Positions 7,167 through 13,785 of a stretch of 13,827 bases of DNA are shown here, one piece after another. The translations under genes were made by a program, and so were the position numbers. The DNA is from an uncultured Blautia sp. (GTDB lineage: Bacteria > Bacillota > Clostridia > Lachnospirales > Lachnospiraceae). The stretch is from assembly GCA_900765525.1 (NCBI GenBank), contig CAAFRY010000156.1, positions 1-13,827 on the forward strand, in the 5' to 3' direction. Below the pieces are notes generated by a model, which was given only the letters and a program-made list of their open reading frames with translations, did no database searches and had not been told where the DNA came from. How positions within the stretch are numbered: position 1 is the first letter of the stretch; every line of letters begins with the position of its first letter.

Positions 7167-9050
7167 ATGAACCAGTGTTTTGGATGCAATACCTGTGCAA
7201 GCGCAGATAAGCCTTTGGAGGGATTTATCCGCAGCCTGCCTATGGAAACCTCACATCACAGAGTAGAGGGACAGAGTACCAAGTGCGGATTTGGTCTTCA
7301 GGGCGTTTGCTGCCGTCTCTGCGCCAACGGTCCCTGCCGTATTACACCGAAAGCACCCAGAGGTATCTGCGGCGCTACGGCTGATGTGATTGTGGCAAGA
7401 AACTTTTTAAGAGCAGTGGCCAGCGGTTCCGGCTGTTATATCCACATTGTAGAAAATACAGCGCTGAATGTAAAGAAAACAGCGGAAATCAAAGGGGAAA
7501 TCAAGGGAGAGAAATCCCTTGCAAAGCTGGCTGAGATTTTCGGCGTCCAGGGCACAGATAAGTGGGATACCGCAAAGCAGGTGGCTCAGAAGGTGCTGGA
7601 TGACTTGTATAAGCCGGAATATGAGAAAATGGAATTGGTGGAAAAGATGGCCTATGCTCCCAGATTTAAGAAATGGCAGGAACTGGGAATCCTTCCTGGC
7701 GGAGCAAAGAGCGAGGTGTTCCACGGAGTTGTAAAATGCTCTACAAACCTGAACTCTGACCCTGTAGATATGTACACAGACTGCCTGAAACTGGGTATTT
7801 CCACTGGTCTTTACGGCCTGACCCTTACCAACCTGTTAAACGATGTGCTTCTGGGCGAGCCGGAGCTTCGTATGGCTCCTGTAGGACTTCGTGTCATTGA
7901 CCCGGATTATATCAATATTATGATTACCGGACACCAGCATACAATTTTTGTGGATTTACAGGAAAGACTTACCTCTCCTGAGGCTGTGGCTAAGGCTCAG
8001 GCAGCAGGAGCCAAAGGCTTTAAGCTGGTGGGATGCACCTGTGTGGGACAGGATTTGCAGCTGAGAGGCGCCCATTACACAGAGGTCTTTGACGGACATG
8101 CCGGCAATAACTATACCAGCGAAGCAGTGCTGGCAACCGGTGCTATTGATGCAGTTCTTTCTGAGTTTAACTGTACTCTTCCGGGTATCGAGCCTATCTG
8201 CGACGAACTGAAGATTAAGCAGATTTGTCTGGATGACGTGGCTAAGAAGGCCAATGCAGAACTGAAACCTTTTGTTTTTGAAAACAGAGAGCAGCAGAGC
8301 CAGGAAATCATTGATGAAATTGTTCAGGCTTACAAAGAGAGAAGAGGACAGGTTCCTATGAATCTGCAGCCGGAGCATGGAAACGACCATACCCTTACCG
8401 GTGTTTCTGAAGGTTCTTTAAAAGAATTCCTGGGCGGAAACTGGAAGCCTCTCATTGATTTAATCGTGTCCGGAGACATCAAGGGCGTGGCAGGCGTTGT
8501 AGGATGTTCTAACCTGACAGCAGGAGGACATGACGTTCTTACTGTGGACTTGGTAAAAGAGCTGATTTCCAGAGATATTCTGGTGCTTACTGCCGGATGT
8601 TCTTCAGGTGGTATCGAAAACTGCGGCCTTATGACACCGGAAGCTGCCAAGCTGGCAGGTCCAAAGCTGCGGGCTGTATGTGAAAAATTAAATATTCCTC
8701 CTGTGTTGAATTTCGGGCCTTGTCTGGCTATCGGACGTTTGGAAATTGTGGCCACAGAGCTGGCAGAGGCTATTGGAATCGACATTCCTCAGCTGCCTCT
8801 GGTACTTTCCGCAGCACAGTGGCTTGAAGAGCAGGCTTTGGCAGACGGATGCTTCGGCCTGGCGCTGGGACTGCCTCTTCACCTGGGACTTCCGCCTTTT
8901 GTCACAGGCAGCAAGCTGGCTGTGAAGCTGCTCACAGAGGATATGAAAGGCCTTACCGGCGGACAGGTTATCATCAATCCGGATGCTAAGGAAAGTGCCG
9001 ATATTCTGGAGAAGATTATTGAGGAGAAACGTGCAGGTTTGAATATTTAA
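7167..9050 (+). CDS. cooS: CooS-type anaerobic CO dehydrogenase homologue with altered catalytic residues
   Basis: 627 residues, the normal CooS length, from ATG 7167 with AGGAGG at 7153-7158. Canonical CooS is a cytoplasmic homodimer that interconverts CO and CO2 at a Ni-Fe-S cluster C. Visible ligands: cluster D C40 and C48; cluster B C49, C52, C57 and C68; cluster C H256, C292, C336, C447, C478 and C519. Counted against recalled CODH-II of Carboxydothermus hydrogenoformans, second-shell residues differ: H93 is Y91, D219 is G214, K563 is Q556 and I567 is D560. The proton-relay histidines 96, 99 and 102 become I94, N97 and L100. The C-cluster loop reads GCTCVG in place of GICCTG. An additional C4xxC7xxC10 lies at the N-terminus. 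Scaffold and cluster binding are secure; CO activity is doubtful. It leads an operon with a ferredoxin and a flavoprotein. Confidence 0.93.
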   Translation: MNQCFGCNTCASADKPLEGFIRSLPMETSHHRVEGQSTKCGFGLQGVCCRLCANGPCRITPKAPRGICGATADVIVARNFLRAVASGSGCYIHIVENTALNVKKTAEIKGEIKGEKSLAKLAEIFGVQGTDKWDTAKQVAQKVLDDLYKPEYEKMELVEKMAYAPRFKKWQELGILPGGAKSEVFHGVVKCSTNLNSDPVDMYTDCLKLGISTGLYGLTLTNLLNDVLLGEPELRMAPVGLRVIDPDYINIMITGHQHTIFVDLQERLTSPEAVAKAQAAGAKGFKLVGCTCVGQDLQLRGAHYTEVFDGHAGNNYTSEAVLATGAIDAVLSEFNCTLPGIEPICDELKIKQICLDDVAKKANAELKPFVFENREQQSQEIIDEIVQAYKERRGQVPMNLQPEHGNDHTLTGVSEGSLKEFLGGNWKPLIDLIVSGDIKGVAGVVGCSNLTAGGHDVLTVDLVKELISRDILVLTAGCSSGGIENCGLMTPEAAKLAGPKLRAVCEKLNIPPVLNFGPCLAIGRLEIVATELAEAIGIDIPQLPLVLSAAQWLEEQALADGCFGLALGLPLHLGLPPFVTGSKLAVKLLTEDMKGLTGGQVIINPDAKESADILEKIIEEKRAGLNI

Positions 9051-9067
9051 ACAGACAGGAGCCCAAA

Positions 9068-9517
9068 ATGAAGAGAATAATGATAGATGCCTCAAAATGC
9101 GACGGCTGCAAGAGCTGTTCTGTTGCATGTATGCAGGCTCACAGAAAAGATGAAGGTAATGTCTATAACCTGGATTTGGCGGACATTGCCAATGAGAGCC
9201 GGAATTATATTTATAAAAATCCGGACGGCAGCTATACCCCTATTTTCTGCAGGCATTGTGACCAGCCGGAATGTGTTATGTCCTGTATGAGCGGAGCCCT
9301 TCAGAAGGACCCGGTAACAGGGCATGTACAGTATGATGAAAAGAATTGCGGTTCCTGCTTTATGTGCGTGATGAACTGTCCTTACGGCGTATTAAAGCCG
9401 GATGACAGCACTCGTATGAAAGTAATAAAATGTGATTTTTGCATTGACAAAGGCGAGGAGCCCAGCTGCGTGAAGGCCTGTCCAAAACAGGCTATCTGGG
9501 TTGAGGAGGTGTTGTAG
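9068..9517 (+). CDS. CooF-like ferredoxin with four [4Fe-4S] clusters
   Basis: 149 residues, read from ATG 9068 with AGGAG at 9057-9061, 17 bases after cooS. Sixteen cysteines fall into four blocks: C11/C14/C17/C21; C61/C64/C69/C73; C94/C97/C100/C104; and C122/C125/C134/C138. This is the pattern of CooF and of the DmsB/HycB family of electron-transfer subunits, which carry four [4Fe-4S] clusters in two pairs. It is shorter than the usual 180-200 residue CooF, chiefly at the C-terminus. There is no signal peptide, so it acts in the cytoplasm. By position it should pass electrons between the CooS homologue and the flavoprotein encoded immediately downstream. The symbol is left blank because CooF identity within the broader family is inferred from context. 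Confidence 0.92.
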   Translation: MKRIMIDASKCDGCKSCSVACMQAHRKDEGNVYNLDLADIANESRNYIYKNPDGSYTPIFCRHCDQPECVMSCMSGALQKDPVTGHVQYDEKNCGSCFMCVMNCPYGVLKPDDSTRMKVIKCDFCIDKGEEPSCVKACPKQAIWVEEVL

Positions 9518-9519
9518 AA

Positions 9520-10749
9520 ATGAGGTATGTAATCTTAGGAGCCGGAGCCGCAGGTATTACAGCGGCTAAGACATTAAGACTGGCAGACAGCAACGGAAAG
9601 ATTACGGTGCTTTCTACGGATACACAGGTTCATTCCAGATGTATGCTGCATAAATATTTAAGCCATGAAAGAGATGCAGAGGGTATTTCTTTCATAGACA
9701 AGGATTTCTTTGAGAAAAACCAAATAGAATGGATGCCGGGAAGAACTGTGGTGAAGCTGGATACAGAAGCCATGGTGGTTGTTACACAGCAAAATGAGGA
9801 GATTCCCTATGACCGTCTTCTCATTGCCACAGGAGCGGAAAGCTTTATTCCACCGGTGGGAAATCTCCGGGAAGCGGAAAATGTGTTTGGTCTCAGACAT
9901 TTGAGAGATGCCCAGGCCATTGATAAATTGGCACAGCAGGCGGAGAAGATTGTGATTATCGGTTCCGGACTGGTAGGACTGGACGCTGCTTACGGCTTAA
10001 TGGAAACAGGAAAGAAGGTTTCCATCGTGGAGATGGCAGACCAGATTCTTCCGGTACAGCTGGACAAGACAGGAGCCCTGGAATACCAGAAGCGCTTTGA
10101 AAAGGCGGGAGCCTCCTTCTATCTGGGAAGAAAAGCTGCAGATACGGTGATGAATGAGGAGAAAAAAATCACCCGGATTATTCTGGATAACGGGGAAGAG
10201 CTTCCCTGTGATTTGATTATCGTAGCTGCAGGAGTGCGCTCTGCTGTAGCCGGTATGGAAGGAAAAGGTATTGTCATTGACAGGGGAATCCAGGTGAATG
10301 CATACCTGCAGACAGGAGCGCCTCATGTGTACGCTGCAGGAGACGTTACGGGACTTTCCGGAATCTGGCCCAATGCCCAGAAGCAGGGAGAGACAGCTGC
10401 TCTGAATATGTGCGGTGCAAGCGTGGCTTACACAGACCGGTTTGCAGCCAAGAATACTATCAATTTCTTCGGTTTGCCTTCCATGTGTGTGGGAGATATA
10501 GTGCCAAAGGAAAATGACGTGGTGATTGCCAGAGAGGATTCTAAAAATTATAAAAGGATTCTTATCCGGAATGGACAGGTGGCAGGAGTTCTGCTCCAGG
10601 GAGATATTTCCCATGGCGGTATCTGGCAGTATCTGATTAAAAACCAGATTTCCGTTTCCGGTATTCCAAAGGATATTTTTGAATTGAATTTCGGGGATTT
10701 CTATGGAGTAAAAGATAACGGTGAATATTGCTATACCGTGTCCCGGTAA
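9520..10749 (+). CDS. FAD-dependent NAD(P)H oxidoreductase (FNOR of the CODH operon)
   Basis: 409 residues, beginning two bases after the ferredoxin stop with its ribosome binding site inside that gene. It is a two-dinucleotide-fold pyridine nucleotide-disulfide oxidoreductase: FAD GxGxxG at G7-A-G9-A-A-G12, ATG motif near 103-105, NAD GxGxxG at G148-x-G150-xx-G153 with E171 ending the second strand (an acidic residue there favours NADH over NADPH), and the second FAD motif YAAGD at 271-275. The C-terminal 100 residues match the NADH-rubredoxin/nitrite reductase type domain. HSRCMLHKYL puts C41 where NADH oxidase and CoA-disulfide reductase carry their single redox cysteine, so a sulfenate or mixed disulfide mechanism is possible. 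The role is electron exchange between NAD(H) and the ferredoxin. No strong terminator follows. Confidence 0.92.
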   Translation: MRYVILGAGAAGITAAKTLRLADSNGKITVLSTDTQVHSRCMLHKYLSHERDAEGISFIDKDFFEKNQIEWMPGRTVVKLDTEAMVVVTQQNEEIPYDRLLIATGAESFIPPVGNLREAENVFGLRHLRDAQAIDKLAQQAEKIVIIGSGLVGLDAAYGLMETGKKVSIVEMADQILPVQLDKTGALEYQKRFEKAGASFYLGRKAADTVMNEEKKITRIILDNGEELPCDLIIVAAGVRSAVAGMEGKGIVIDRGIQVNAYLQTGAPHVYAAGDVTGLSGIWPNAQKQGETAALNMCGASVAYTDRFAAKNTINFFGLPSMCVGDIVPKENDVVIAREDSKNYKRILIRNGQVAGVLLQGDISHGGIWQYLIKNQISVSGIPKDIFELNFGDFYGVKDNGEYCYTVSR

Positions 10750-10825
10750 GGTTGTTGCAATACACGGGGTCCCCGTAAACTGTAACGCTGGCAGGCTCAT
10801 TAAAGGGTATTCCTGCAAAAATACC

Positions 10826-10855
10826 TTGACAAAGTTTGAAAGGGTTTTGTATACT
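10826..10855 (+). promoter_or_regulatory. Promoter of the tyrS T-box leader
   Basis: TTGACA (10826-10831, perfect -35) and TATACT (10850-10855) are 18 bases apart. Transcription should start near 10862. A weak imperfect stem (AAGGGTATT at 10803-10811 against AATACCTT at 10821-10828) overlaps the -35 but has no T-run, and I do not call it a terminator. The rest of the gap from 10750 shows nothing else clear. Confidence 0.85.
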
Positions 10856-10861
10856 TGTGTC

Positions 10862-11147
10862 TGTAAAGAAAAAGGCAAAGAAGGGAACAAGTAGTACCCA
10901 GGGAAACTGACAGAAAGCTGCCGGCTGATGAGAGGCGCAGGGAGAGCTGGGATATGAATACATCCTGGAGCCTCACACCGAAATACAAGTAGGCTGTGAC
11001 GTGGTGGTGTACGTTATAACACTTTGAGTATCGCAGAAAAGCTGTACTTACAGAGGCAGGCAGTGCGAGCTGTCTGTGAATAAAGGTGGTAACACGGGAA
11101 TGCTTATGGCTCTCGTCCTTTTGTAACAGGAAGGACGGGAGCCTTTT
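10862..11147 (+). promoter_or_regulatory. T-box riboswitch, tyrosine specific
   Basis: Leader RNA that senses uncharged tRNA-Tyr and controls transcription into tyrS. In Stem I the AGUA motif precedes CCCAG, which pairs with CUGGG before the specifier loop. That loop reads GAA-UAC-A, so the specifier is UAC at 10959-10961, a Tyr codon. The T-box sequence AAGGTGGTAACACGGG starts at 11083. Its bulge UGGU (11087-11090) pairs with the ACCA end of an uncharged tRNA with discriminator A, as tRNA-Tyr has. The antiterminator forms from AAAGG pairing with CCUUU and ACGGGA pairing with UCUCGU, excluding the terminator at 11108-11147. When tRNA-Tyr is charged the terminator forms. Consistent with the downstream tyrS. 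Confidence 0.92.
11108..11147 (+). terminator. T-box controlled intrinsic terminator before tyrS
   Basis: GGCTCTCGTCCTT (11108-11120) pairs over 13 positions, one of them G-U, with AAGGACGGGAGCC (11131-11143) across a 10-base loop, followed by TTTT (11144-11147). Its 5' arm is shared with the antiterminator. Confidence 0.9.
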
Positions 11148-11204
11148 CATATCTTATGCAGGGGAAAGTCCTTCGGAAATATAATCAAAAAGGAGAAGAT
11201 GAAC

Positions 11205-12431
11205 ATGCAGATTTATGAAGAATTAGTTGCCAGAGGCCTGATTGCCCAGGTAACTGATGAGGAAGAAATCCGGGAACTGATTAACAATGGCAAGGCCACA
11301 TTTTACATTGGATTTGACCCTACGGCTGACAGTCTCCATGTGGGACATTTTATGGCACTTTGCCTGATGAAACGTCTGCAGATGGCCGGAAATAAGCCTA
11401 TTGCTCTTATCGGAGGAGGAACCGGCTACATTGGAGACCCTTCCGGAAGAACAGATATGCGGTCCATGATGACAGCGGAAACTATCCAGCACAATTGCGA
11501 CTGCTTTAAGAAACAGATGGAAAGATTTATTGATTTTTCTGACGGAAAAGCTTTGATGGTAAACAATGCAGATTGGCTTTTGGATTTGAACTATGTGGAG
11601 CTTCTTAGAGAAGTGGGACCTCATTTTTCCGTAAACCGTATGCTTACTGCAGAATGTTACAAGCAGCGTATGGAAAAGGGATTGAGCTTCCTGGAATTTA
11701 ACTACATGATTATGCAGAGCTATGACTTCTACATGCTGTTTCAGAAATACGGCTGCAACATGCAGTTTGGCGGAGACGACCAGTGGAGCAACATGTTAGG
11801 GGGTACAGAGCTTATCCGGAGAAAGCTGGGCAAAAACGCCTGTGCCATGACGATTACCCTGCTTTTAAATTCAGAAGGCAAGAAAATGGGAAAAACCCAG
11901 TCCGGTGCAGTTTGGCTTGACCCAAACAAAACTTCACCTTTTGACTTTTACCAGTATTGGAGAAATGTGGCGGATGCAGACGTGCTGAAATGTATCCGTA
12001 TGCTGACTTTCCTGCCTCTGGAGCAGATTGATGAGATGGATAAATGGGAAGGCAGCCAGTTAAATAAGGCCAAGGAGATTCTGGCCTTTGAGCTGACAGA
12101 GCTGGTACACGGCAAAGAAGAAGCCCAGAAGGCCAAGGAGGCTGCCAGAGCCCTGTTTTCCAGCGGAAATGCTGCAAACATGCCTTCCGCCCAGATTGAG
12201 GAGTCTGATTTAACAGAGGGAAGTATTGACGTAATTTCCCTTCTGCAGAAAAGCGGCTTGGCGGCAAGCCGTTCTGAGGGAAGAAGAGCTATTGAGCAGG
12301 GTGGTGTTTCCATCGATGGCGAGAAGGTGACAGATATTAAATGCCTGGTTCCGGGAGAAAAACTTCAGGGAGAGGGCATTGTACTGAAAAAAGGTAAGAA
12401 AAACTTCCGGAAGATTACAATGAAAGCCTAA
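11205..12431 (+). CDS. tyrS: Tyrosyl-tRNA synthetase
   Basis: 408 residues from ATG 11205. It charges tRNA-Tyr with tyrosine and is a class I synthetase. Signatures: HIGH-type H45-V-G-H48, [10 protein letters not shown] just after, [10 protein letters not shown] in the tyrosine pocket region, and the KMSKS-type loop KMGKT at 227-231 with the flanking [11 protein letters not shown]. The C-terminal S4 RNA-binding domain covers about residues 340-408 ([22 protein letters not shown], in part). I prefer ATG 11205 to the in-frame ATG at 11199 because AGGAG at 11191-11195 lies 9 bases before the former but only 3 before the latter; two residues differ. It is expressed from the tyrosine T-box leader. 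Confidence 0.97.
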   Translation: MQIYEELVARGLIAQVTDEEEIRELINNGKATFYIGFDPTADSLHVGHFMALCLMKRLQMAGNKPIALIGGGTGYIGDPSGRTDMRSMMTAETIQHNCDCFKKQMERFIDFSDGKALMVNNADWLLDLNYVELLREVGPHFSVNRMLTAECYKQRMEKGLSFLEFNYMIMQSYDFYMLFQKYGCNMQFGGDDQWSNMLGGTELIRRKLGKNACAMTITLLLNSEGKKMGKTQSGAVWLDPNKTSPFDFYQYWRNVADADVLKCIRMLTFLPLEQIDEMDKWEGSQLNKAKEILAFELTELVHGKEEAQKAKEAARALFSSGNAANMPSAQIEESDLTEGSIDVISLLQKSGLAASRSEGRRAIEQGGVSIDGEKVTDIKCLVPGEKLQGEGIVLKKGKKNFRKITMKA

Positions 12432-12505
12432 GAACGAAACAAATAACGCTGCCAGTGTCCGAGGAGGTTACCCTCTCTGAACAAGGGTATGGTAAGTGAA
12501 GAAAT

Positions 12506-12555
12506 CCCGATTTTCTGGGGCTGTATGTGCCTCTTAAAAGAAAATCGGGGTTTTT
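12506..12555 (+). terminator. Intrinsic terminator after tyrS
   Basis: CCCGATTTTCT (12506-12516) pairs perfectly with AGAAAATCGGG (12539-12549), loop 22 bases, then a T-run at 12551-12555. The 74 bases between the tyrS stop and this stem contain a small possible hairpin (ACCCT with AGGGT, roughly 12469-12488) and no gene. Confidence 0.88.
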
Positions 12556-12592
12556 GCTGTCAGTGGCGAAAAATTTTCGTGTTTTTTACTAA

Positions 12593-12621
12593 TTGCCTCT
12601 TACCCTGTCTTGTAGTACACT
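12593..12621 (+). promoter_or_regulatory. Possible promoter downstream of the tyrS terminator
   Basis: TTGCCT (12593-12598) and TACACT (12616-12621), spacing 17. Each hexamer matches four of six consensus bases, and an A/T-rich tract lies upstream (12570-12592). It would give a leader of roughly 245 bases before the 12874 ORF. Confidence 0.35.
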
Positions 12622-12873
12622 GAACACAGAAGAGCTGGGAGGAGCAGAGGCGATAGCCGTATACTTGTGCAGAGGGCAACAGGCTGCGGCGGTTTTCCTT
12701 TGTGATGAAAAGGCCCGGGCGACATTTTTCAAATGCAATTCTATTGTTCTTATTTCTAAATCTTCAAATCTGCAGGTTCAACTTTTCTGTTCAGAAAGAC
12801 TTTCCAAGTTTATGAGAATTATAGAAAAAAACTCCTCAGCCGGAGAAGTGTCCCTTGGGCAGAAAGAGGTTAT
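12622..12873 (+). other. Long untranslated leader or unannotated stretch
   Basis: About 250 bases between the possible promoter and the 12874 ORF. Small local stems are visible (GGCGATAGCC near 12649-12658, GCAG/CTGC just after, and CTCC/GGAG near 12831-12844). I recognise no T-box, riboswitch or known RNA in it. The plus-strand frame open across it starts at a TTG inside the promoter with no ribosome binding site and runs 34 bases into the next ORF, so I do not call it a gene. The second half (12720-12830) is noticeably T-rich compared with its surroundings. Confidence 0.3.
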
Positions 12874-13497
12874 ATGGAGAAAAAAGGAATTTTGTTTCAG
12901 GGACTGATTCCTGAAGACAAAGAAACGGATGTGACGTATTTTCTGCTTTTTACCTTGTGCCGGAATCTGTGGTGCAGAAGCAAGGTACGGGAGATGAAAA
13001 GGGAATGGAGGGAGTATCTCATAGAAAAAGCAGAGGACAGCCCCTGCCAGGGAGAGAATTTCTGGCTTTCTTTGGGAGAAGAGGAAGGCCGGTGCGCCAA
13101 AGTAATTTTAGGAATCGTAGAGGGAATCCGCAGGGGTGAGGAAGAGAGCCGGGAGAAATCCCGTGTCTGTCTGGAATATCTGTTGTTTCACTGCTGCCAG
13201 AGGGAGTGGAAATTTCTGAAGGAAAGAAGGAGCGTAAGTATCCGGGAATTGTGTTTTCTGGAATCCGGATATGCAGACTGCCCTTTTGCAGGAGTCAGCA
13301 GAATTTGCGCAGGACTTTTAATTGCTGAGTTTTTAGGTGTGGAGGTAGAGCAGGGCAGTTCTTATTCTGTTTTGTTGAAATGTGTCAGGGAAGGAAATGA
13401 AATCTGGAATGAAAGAAAATTCTTGACATTTCCCAAAAGTATGCTATACTTTTTAAAAAATTACAACTTTAAACCGATGAACAAGAGGAGTAGATAA
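12874..13497 (+). CDS. Hypothetical protein, unrecognised
   Basis: 207 residues from ATG 12874 with AAAGAGG at 12863-12869, a slightly short four-base spacing. I do not recognise the family. The protein is rich in Glu, Arg and Cys (about ten Cys), mostly predicted helical by eye, without signal peptide or clear membrane segment. A mildly hydrophobic stretch ICAGLLIAEFLGVEV lies near residues 148-162. Cysteines are scattered rather than in CxxC motifs, so no metal site is obvious. The last 25 codons run through a strong promoter (13423-13450) and into Stem I of the following T-box, and translate to a low-complexity, basic tail, so the coding sequence may effectively end earlier or be degrading. 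It sits alone between two terminated units, so the context gives no function. Confidence 0.55.
   Translation: MEKKGILFQGLIPEDKETDVTYFLLFTLCRNLWCRSKVREMKREWREYLIEKAEDSPCQGENFWLSLGEEEGRCAKVILGIVEGIRRGEEESREKSRVCLEYLLFHCCQREWKFLKERRSVSIRELCFLESGYADCPFAGVSRICAGLLIAEFLGVEVEQGSSYSVLLKCVREGNEIWNERKFLTFPKSMLYFLKNYNFKPMNKRSR
13423..13450 (+). promoter_or_regulatory. Strong promoter of the second T-box leader
   Basis: Perfect -35 TTGACA (13423-13428), spacing 16, -10 TATACT (13445-13450), with TG at 13442-13443 forming an extended -10. Transcription should begin near 13457. It lies inside the 3' end of the 12874 ORF. Confidence 0.88.
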
Positions 13498-13785
13498 AAA
13501 TATTTGCTTTCAGAGAGCCGACGGTGGTGTGAATGCGGCAGCAAGAGTTTTTATTGAATGGACTTGTGAGGGCAGCTTGAAATTCCGATTGGAAGAGTAG
13601 ACGCTGACGGGGGCACCGGCCCGTTATCAGCAGGGAGTGTATGTTAGTACATGAAAGAAGAGCGGTCGAAGACCAGAGAAGAGAAATATACAAAAATTCC
13701 TGGTTATCGGCAATTTGGGTGGCACCGCAGGAGAATTTACAGCCCCTGTCCCATTGGAGAAATTCCAGTGAGACAGGGGCTTTTT
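13457..13785 (+). promoter_or_regulatory. T-box riboswitch, probably tryptophan specific
   Basis: Stem I has AGUA at 13489-13492, then ATAAAAA pairing with TTTTTAT, and the specifier loop GAA-UGG-A, giving UGG (Trp) at 13559-13561. ACAAG below pairs with CUUGU. The distal arm contains AGAGAGCC with GGTGGTGTGAA, as in many T-boxes. The T-box core GGGTGGCACCGC (13717-13728) has the bulge UGGC (13720-13723), which pairs with a GCCA tRNA end, i.e. discriminator G, as in tRNA-Trp; this supports Trp. The antiterminator pairs UUUGGG with CCCAUU and GCAGG with CCUGU. The regulated gene is past the window: trpS, trp biosynthesis or a Trp transporter. Reading the specifier one or two bases later (GGA, or GAC for Asp) is the main alternative. 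Confidence 0.85.
13741..13785 (+). terminator. T-box controlled intrinsic terminator
   Basis: AGCCCCTGTC (13741-13750) pairs perfectly with GACAGGGGCT (13772-13781); an inner CCATTGG/CCAGTG pairing extends the stem. The T-run is 13781-13785. Confidence 0.9.

Noticed and set aside
10759..10775. ACGGGGTCCCCGT palindrome as terminator of the coo operon
   Set aside because: The loop would be one base unless several pairs are broken, and no T-run follows. The operon may end by another mechanism or read into the T-box leader.
9997..10890. 297-codon open frame on the minus strand
   Set aside because: Antisense to the FAD/NAD oxidoreductase and running into the tyrS promoter; low-complexity His/Ser/Cys-rich translation typical of a shadow frame.
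12593..12907. 104-codon plus-strand frame before the orphan ORF
   Set aside because: The start would be a TTG inside a probable -35 box with no ribosome binding site, the end overlaps the next ORF by 34 bases, and no domain is recognised.
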